NCBI GenBank assembly: GCA_000507305.1
Contig: DF240847.1
Location: forward strand, 1-64,000
Reading direction: 5' to 3'
From: Breviolum minutum Mf 1.05b.01
Taxonomy: Eukaryota > Sar > Dinophyceae > Suessiales > Symbiodiniaceae
Length of the DNA stretch: 64,000 nucleotides
The position numbers and the translations under genes were made by a program. The notes beneath the pieces are model-generated. The model ran no database searches and had not been told where the DNA came from. It worked only from the letters and a program-made list of their open reading frames with translations. Positions 58,767-64,000 of this stretch are shown here, piece by piece (the first letter of the stretch is position 1; every line of letters begins with the position of its first letter).

Positions 58767-59232
58767 GTGAATTCAGCTAAATGCATGTTCATTCCAGTCT
58801 TGAGCAGCGTTTGGCAGTGATGAACCAACCCTGAGATGTTGTAACATGATTAATATATCCCCCTTAAAGTTTCCCTTACAGAATGGGTCGGCACGTGCCG
58901 ATTATAAAACGGATTCTGTAAGGGCCTCATCCTTGAAATTTACAGCTGCTTAATTTCATCCCAACATCCATTTTGTAAAGGAGCACATTGGAATGAAGAA
59001 GAATTTTTGGAAATCCTTTCTATAAGGAAACACCATTTTATAAGCAAAATTTGGTTGCAGACAGATGACCGTCTACCTTCCATTCTGTAAAGACCTGATG
59101 CTCGGCAGACTCCTGACTACCCCAAATCCATACAGCAACAAGGGCCGGATAGCTTGCAAAATGGATCCCCCGACCAATGCCTTATAAAATGCTAACCTCT
59201 ATCGCTTATAAAATGCTTTAACCAGGACTTAA

Positions 59233-59490
59233 GCTAGTTGAGGCATTTTATAAATAACTTGGGGCGATGGGCTAGGTGCACTGCGCAAACTGGACACAGT
59301 TTATCAAAGCAAGTTTCAAGCTTTTCCTTGATTGTAATGCGGCTGGAAGCTAGTTGAGGCATTTTATAAACAGCTTGGGGCGATGGGCTAGGTGCATCGC
59401 GCACACTGGACACAGTTTATAACATGCAAGTTTCAAGTGTTTTCCTTGTTTCTACTGGGGCTGAAACCTAGTTTAAGCATTTTATAAGCA
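59233..59490. repeat. Internal tandem repeat of the transposon, about 117-bp unit
   Basis: GCTAGTTGAGGCATTTTATA occurs at 59233 and 59349, with a diverged third copy near 59468 (CCTAGTTTAAGCATTTTATA). Confidence 0.85.
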
Positions 59491-59695
59491 ACCTAGGGGG
59501 ACGTGCTGGATTCACTGAGAAGATTTGAAACGCACATGAATATCGCAGGAAAAAGCACATCTTGGAGCAGATAATCCCAAATGGATACACATCACAGAAC
59601 AACATTTCAGAAACACAGAAAAATTGAAAGCATACATTTTGGTGACTCCTTTGACGGGGTCAAGGCGTTCCTTTGACGGGGATTGGTGGGTGCTT

Positions 59696-60258
59696 CCATT
59701 CTGTAGACTGGGTGTTTGGTGATTCCATTTTGTAAGAACTCACAAATAGCGTAGTCAGGTGTGATGCATGTACATGTAAAGGTACCTGAATTTTCCTTAT
59801 TTCTTGCTGCAAAATCTACCGTTCACAGCATCTACATGCATCTACGCTGCAAGTAAATTAGCACCAGTATTTTGGCCAACTCAAGTAACATTTGAACCAA
59901 TCAACTCCTAAATCACAAGGCAAATATTACTGTACAAGAATTAGAGTTACAAGTATCATAAGAAAAATACCGCAGCAATCCATTCTGTAGACTGGGGTTT
60001 GGTGATTCCATTTTGTAAGAGCTCATCCGCCAATAGCATAGTCACGTGTGATGCATGTACATGTAAAGGTACCAGAATTTTCAGTACATCTCGCTACAAA
60101 CTCTACCGTTCACAGAATCTACATGCATCTTCACTGCAAATAAAATATCACAAGTATTTTAGCCAACTCAAGTAACATTTGGACCAATCAATTCGTAAAT
60201 CACAAGTCACATATTTCAATAATTAGAGTTACAAGTATTATAAGAAAAAAACGCAGTG
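59696..60258. repeat. Internal tandem duplication of the transposon, about 283-bp unit
   Basis: CCATTCTGTAGACTGG starts copies at 59696 and 59979. Both continue through GTGATGCATGTACATGTAAA and an ACAAGTAT.ATAAGAAAAA tail. Confidence 0.85.
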
Positions 60259-60563
60259 TATGGATTTGGGATACCTCATGCCGACCAAATTATAACAATT
60301 TCACTCGTATTCATCTACGAGGCTTGAATTTTCATGCGATGAGTCTATGGTGAGGTTTTTTTTTGAGACATCCATTTTGTAATAGATCACCATTTTGTAG
60401 TCAAAATCTTGTTTTTTTTGGTGGCAGATTTCCATTTAGTAGAGCAAAACCAAATTATAACTACAGAATGGATGGCACAAGGGGACCTATGAAACTTTAA
60501 GGGGGATATTAATATCACGTCTCTAAAACTTTGTGATTGAAAGTGGCTTACAGATTTTCACAG

Positions 60564-60972
60564 ATACACATGGTTACGACTGCACAACTGGCAGTACCCT
60601 TGGTTCTTTTGATAAGGTTTTACGGGAGTACGGTTTCAAGATTGGTGATTGCGTCAAGCAACGATGGGTCCCCCCCCCGGTATATCTAAGAGCTGGCGCC
60701 AGGCCAAGAGTGCGAAGCTTTCATCGAAAGAAAGCCTGGAAAGCAGTGAAACCAAGCTTGAGCCTTCAAAAGAGCATGTGGAAATGACTATTAACTCTGA
60801 TTGGGATGTTCTGGCTTTCATTTGTTGGGCATGTCAAGATGGTGATGGTGAATGTCCAGTGGAGTTGGTGGCTGATACCTCTCTTGAAAAACTCTTGAAG
60901 TCCTGCGGATTTACTGAGAAGATGAACAGATGTAGAGACTCTGCAGCTTGGTCGCAGAAAGAACTTGAATGA
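60564..60972 (+). CDS. Downstream coding segment with frame slip at a C9 run
   Basis: After ttttcacag the frame reads THGYDCTTGSTLGSFDKVLR then EYGFKIGDCVKQRWVPPP, reaching nine C bases at 60670-60678. Coding then continues in another frame: SWRQAKSAKLSSKESLESSE, NSDWDVLAFICWACQDGDGE and LVADTSLEKLLKSCGFTEK, to a stop at 60970-60972. A one-base homopolymer error is the simplest explanation. It may be the RNF213-like C-terminus or a new gene. Confidence 0.5.
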
Positions 60973-61890
60973 GTGTGAAGATGCTTGAAGCACTTAGCTG
61001 ACAAACTGGTTGATGACATCACCATCTTGGCGTTTTCTGGCATTTTCTCATTGTTGAGGACGAAATCACCCACGAGGAGTGTGTTCACAGTTTCTTGGAG
61101 ATTTACGAGACTTGGCAGCCATGGACTTGCAAGATCGTAACGGGTCACATGAAAGCCGGCATCCCATGGATAGTTGACGGCTAGAGGATGATAAAACGTG
61201 GTGCCTAGTGGATTTCAGCAGCCGGCAGATGGTAGGTACAGGTGATGCAAGCTTGGCCAAATGCCATGACCAAATCTTGACTTAACTTAACTAATCTCTG
61301 CAAAAAGGAACCGGACTATCAAGGAGCAAAACCATTCCTTCGTGAAATTATATGTTCAAGGCGCCATTTGAGATTTCAAGAATCGCAGCATTTACCGCCA
61401 AGCATAGGAATTAACATAGTCAACTAAAAAGGGCACGTGGATCATCGCAGATTTTCCTGCACAGCTTCATGTCTGAGGAGAAGCAGGTAATGTCAACAAC
61501 AAAGGAGCGCAGCTCTGATTCTGCTTGGCAACGGTCCCTTTCAGAGGTTCAACTTGTTCCTCTGCAGACTTTGTTGGAGTACAAGGACACGGAGATTTGG
61601 GTGGGGGTAGGAGTCTGCAATTGAAGGGTGCTCGTCTTCGCACCAGTTTCAATTTCTGTTGATTGTATTCACCAGAAGATATGAGTCTGGCATCCTGGAT
61701 ACTTCAACAACCTCATCACTTCTCGAGCTCTCATTTTAAACTTGGAAAGGTGTTCGAGGATTCAGAATTAAGCCTCTCCTACTTCAACTTTGATGCTGAA
61801 CATAGTGCAATACATGCCCACCTTCTCTACCCTGCATTTCTTTGAAGTATTTCAATCCATGGTGATACTGTGATACTGCAGTACTGTCAG
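60973..61890. other. Intron or intergenic stretch
   Basis: No exon supported; a frame at 61663-61845 has no splice evidence. Confidence 0.4.
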
Positions 61891-61993
61891 GTGAGATCGA
61901 CGGAAATAGTAAGAAAAACAAGCTTCCTGGAGGGTGAACATGCCACAGAGATAGTCAGACAGTTTAGTGAATTTGTGTTGATCAAAATCTCTG
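61891..61993 (+). CDS. Downstream exon, unknown
   Basis: After gtactgtcag|G, phase 0: VRSTEIVRKTSFLEGEHATE then IVRQFSEFVLIKIS. Donor near GTCAAC. Protein-like, no family recognised. Confidence 0.5.
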
Positions 61994-62104
61994 GTCAACC
62001 ACTTCCTAGCACTTTACTACGGATCATGGATCCACCTTCCACCCTCTCAAACGTTGAATGTGTCAACTCCCTCGACTGTAGGATTGTGATGGTGAGGCAG
62101 TGAG

Positions 62105-62329
62105 GAAGGAGCTATGGCAAATGGGAGTCTTGAAGTTTGGTCAAGGGTCAGAAGAAGTTGTTCTGAAGGAAGTTTGGCATCGTTTCGTAGATCTTTTCAT
62201 TGGGCAAAATCCCAGTGAAGTAGAAGAAGCTCTGAGCCGTGTCCTTGGGGATAAGATGCCAAAGATTGTGCAAGTGCCTAGAGAAGCAGAAGAACTCGCT
62301 CTGTCTCTAGGCTTAATGGTCTCAAAATG
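62105..62329 (+). CDS. Downstream exon, unknown
   Basis: KELWQMGVLKFGQGSEEVVL, KEVWHRFVDLFIGQNPSEVE, EALSRVLGDKMPKIVQVPRE. Helical, clearly coding; no named domain. Confidence 0.6.
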
Positions 62330-62400
62330 GTCTTCTGGCCATTTTCACTGAAAAATTCACTTTGTAGAGCGTGTTTGGAACTGCAAGAGCTATCAAACAG

Positions 62401-62480
62401 GCAGTGTTGCGAGGCGCAGTTTTATTGGTGAAAATGGACAGAGATCCTGAGGTCTGGACAAGACGTCATTTTGAAGTTTC
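62401..62480 (+). CDS. Downstream exon, unknown
   Basis: After tatcaaacag|G, phase 0: AVLRGAVLLVKMDRDPEVWT then RRHFEVS, donor GTGACC. Too short for an ordinary ORF screen. Confidence 0.55.
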
Positions 62481-62735
62481 GTGACCAATACTTTGAGGCC
62501 CAACGAGAACCAAGCACAGAACGCAAGGGTTGAAGCCGCATTTTTAGTGGATGTGTGGTTTGGGATAGTCAGCAAGAAGTCAGCTTCTCTACTAAAAAGT
62601 GTCATTATCGCTTGGTGGAAGTATCTACACATTCAACAGTTTTCAACATTTTTCAGATCTTGATGCAGACTTGAAACCCAGAATTTTCCTTTGTCAAAAA
62701 AAACAGAATTTCCATCAGATTTCGTTTCACTGCAG

Positions 62736-62937
62736 ATGACATCTTCGAGTCCCTCCGTGGAAGTAGAAGCAGCCTATTTGCAGTCCGCGTCGTTGAAGGC
62801 ATCCTTAATCCAACGGCATTGGAGGCGTTGGCGTGAAGAAAAACCAGTCAAACCACTGCGTAGCCTGACAGCGGAAGTGGTAGATGCCACGTCAGAGAAT
62901 CATTTTGCGGAGCCTATGCAGGCGTCTCGGGAGTTGA
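62736..62937 (+). CDS. Downstream exon with IQ-like motif
   Basis: After tcactgcag: VEVEAAYLQSASLKASLIQR then HWRRWREEKPVKPLRSLTAE. ASLIQRHWRRWREEK resembles a calmodulin-binding IQ motif (IQ-x3-R-x3-R-like) on a basic helix. Donor GTATAT in phase 1. Possibly a second gene. Confidence 0.55.
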
Positions 62938-63174
62938 GTATATTACACTGACACTCCGGAAGTTTAGCAGCTCGCCCCTGAAAAGTTACCGGGCCCCGAA
63001 AGGAAGCTAGCTTTCAGACCATGATTTTTTTGGGCTACATTAAACTTCGGGGGTGTATCTTTTTCAAAATCCGCTTGAAGCATTGTGAAGCAACTTCTCA
63101 CTTCCTTGATAAGGATGAAAGACTAAGATGGAAACGAGCTGCGGAAAGAAGAGTTTAACATCTTTTGTTTCAAG

Positions 63175-63591
63175 TTCCAAACGCTTCTCCGTTTGCATCC
63201 AAAAATTTGGCTTCAGATTCTTGGCATTGCTTTCAGTGTCCATGGTGTTCAGGAGCCAGCGGTGCCCAACCCAACTTCAATTGGCCAAGTAGACCTCGAG
63301 ACTGCAACGGAAATTTGGCATGGGAAGGTAGGCAATATCGGATGCGACCTGCCTGTGCAAAGCGACACAAAGCGAGATTTGGACGAAATGAGTCAAGCCA
63401 AAGCTGATGCAGCTTTTGCGCCGGCCTGCGATATGCAGTCCAATGGTTACCCTCCCATGGCTTCAGTGGCTTGTGAGTCTGAAGAGATTCGTAGCATTCG
63501 AAGCATTGAAAGCCATCGTTCAGTGAAGGTGCTTCCAGGCAAGCTTCATGGAGATTTGAGGTTTTCAAGATATTTGCAAAAGAGCCCAAAA
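63175..63591 (+). CDS. Downstream exon, unknown, near right edge
   Basis: After tttcaag: FQTLLRLHPKIWLQILGIAF, SVHGVQEPAVPNPTSIGQVD, LETATEIWHGK. A donor GTAGGC lies at 63328, but the frame stays open and protein-like (DTKRDLDEMSQAKADAAFA, SEEIRSIRSIESHRSVKVL) to TGA 63592-63594, so the exon may be longer. Confidence 0.55.
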
Positions 63592-64000
63592 TGATACCTC
63601 AGTTCGCAACCTTTCATTGCTTCGCCCCATAGGTTTACCTCTCCTGACAAGATTTCTGGGAAATTCGTCCGGATTGCAGCAATATTTTTATGGACGTTTG
63701 TACCTTGAATTTGTTCAAGGCCAAGATGGTCATTCGGTGGAAATTGTGCATCTTTGTGAGGCGAAGCTTCAGCTTTGAGATTGGAACGTTTCATCCTTGA
63801 AGCCAACAGCTTCTATGACATGTCACGTTTCAGAACCATTCCCGATGCCGAAGGTCAGCATGGTAGGGAGGATCCAGGGGCTGGTGAAAACATGATTTGG
63901 GGCAGTTTTCACGCCCTTTTTGCTATTCAAATTTCACTGCACATAAAAGCAAGCTGTAGTCAGAAGTTGCTAACACAACGAGACCAAGCCAGTTTTCAAG

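Larger units (their letters stand above)
58849..60515. mobile_element. Non-autonomous DNA transposon with 17-bp TIRs and 8-bp TSD
   Basis: The element proper is 58857-60507 (1651 bp). The left end ATCCCCCTTAAAGTTTC is exactly inverted at 60491-60507. Both ends are flanked by ATTAATAT (58849-58856 and 60508-60515), a perfect 8-bp target duplication. No frame of 60 codons or more lies inside, so it needs a transposase in trans. Subterminal CCATTTTGTA-type words recur near both ends. An 8-bp duplication fits hAT-like or P-like families; I cannot assign one. Confidence 0.93.

Noticed and set aside
1-64000. Dinoflagellate spliced-leader relic (CCGTAGCCATTTTGGCTCAAG type)
   Set aside because: I scanned for the core words and saw no convincing copy, so there is no sign that this locus is a retroposed gene.

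Overview
This is eukaryotic genomic DNA, most likely from a dinoflagellate (Symbiodiniaceae-like); that placement is an inference. The evidence is: exons on one strand across about 60 kb, low coding density, exon starts almost always at AG|G, and splice donors that are GT, GC or GA. Several GC-AG introns and one GA-AG intron join exons in the correct phase and in the correct homology order. A minisatellite carries the TTTAGGG motif. I found no rRNA, tRNA, CRISPR array or bacterial operon. A 5-N assembly gap lies at 47282-47286.

Nearly everything from 3544 to about 58770 reads as one giant plus-strand gene for an RNF213 (mysterin)-like ubiquitin ligase: a helical N-terminal stalk, a dynein-like AAA+ core, and a C-terminal E3 region. 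Anchors in family order are: an FLWR-type element (17.8 kb); a beta-rich segment ending in a ZZ zinc finger (19.4-20.1 kb); Walker A GESGTGKS (22.0 kb); Walker B CFLDEVNTAP (26.7 kb); sensor-like VVAAANPYR (26.9 kb); VHPLPPS (28.1 kb); SQRDIIRV (29.9 kb); a second Walker A GMPGTGKT (32.2 kb); Walker B VVFLDEAGLP (33.5 kb); LLANNPLDAAKRNR (34.1 kb); HLRDFHHC (35.4 kb); RNFGG (36.5 kb); PFLNRFEKFYL (37.9 kb); and later core, linker and C-terminal segments to 58.8 kb.

Two features stand out. First, a ubiquitin-specific protease (USP, peptidase C19) domain appears to lie inside this ligase. Its Cys box (GHENAGNTCFLEA), a MMDDAA box and a GHYIAYW His box sit between AAA+ segments, and the splice phases on both sides agree with in-frame inclusion. 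Second, splicing the exon at 52155-52248 to the one at 52941 restores CPHCLKVIEKNAGCDQMVC, a close match to the catalytic Rcat (RING2) core of RBR ligases. The inferred protein could therefore both attach and remove ubiquitin.

Introns carry a non-autonomous DNA transposon with 17-bp terminal inverted repeats and an 8-bp target duplication (58857-60507), a near-perfect 39-bp hairpin (37184-37272), two related MITE-like copies, microsatellites and a telomere-motif minisatellite. From about 60.5 kb to the right end come further plus-strand exons, one with an IQ-like motif. They may be the 3' end of the same gene or a second gene running off the window. Exon ends are my own splice-site readings. 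Where two frames overlap with no room for a normal intron I say so. Introns not listed separately are short and showed nothing notable.
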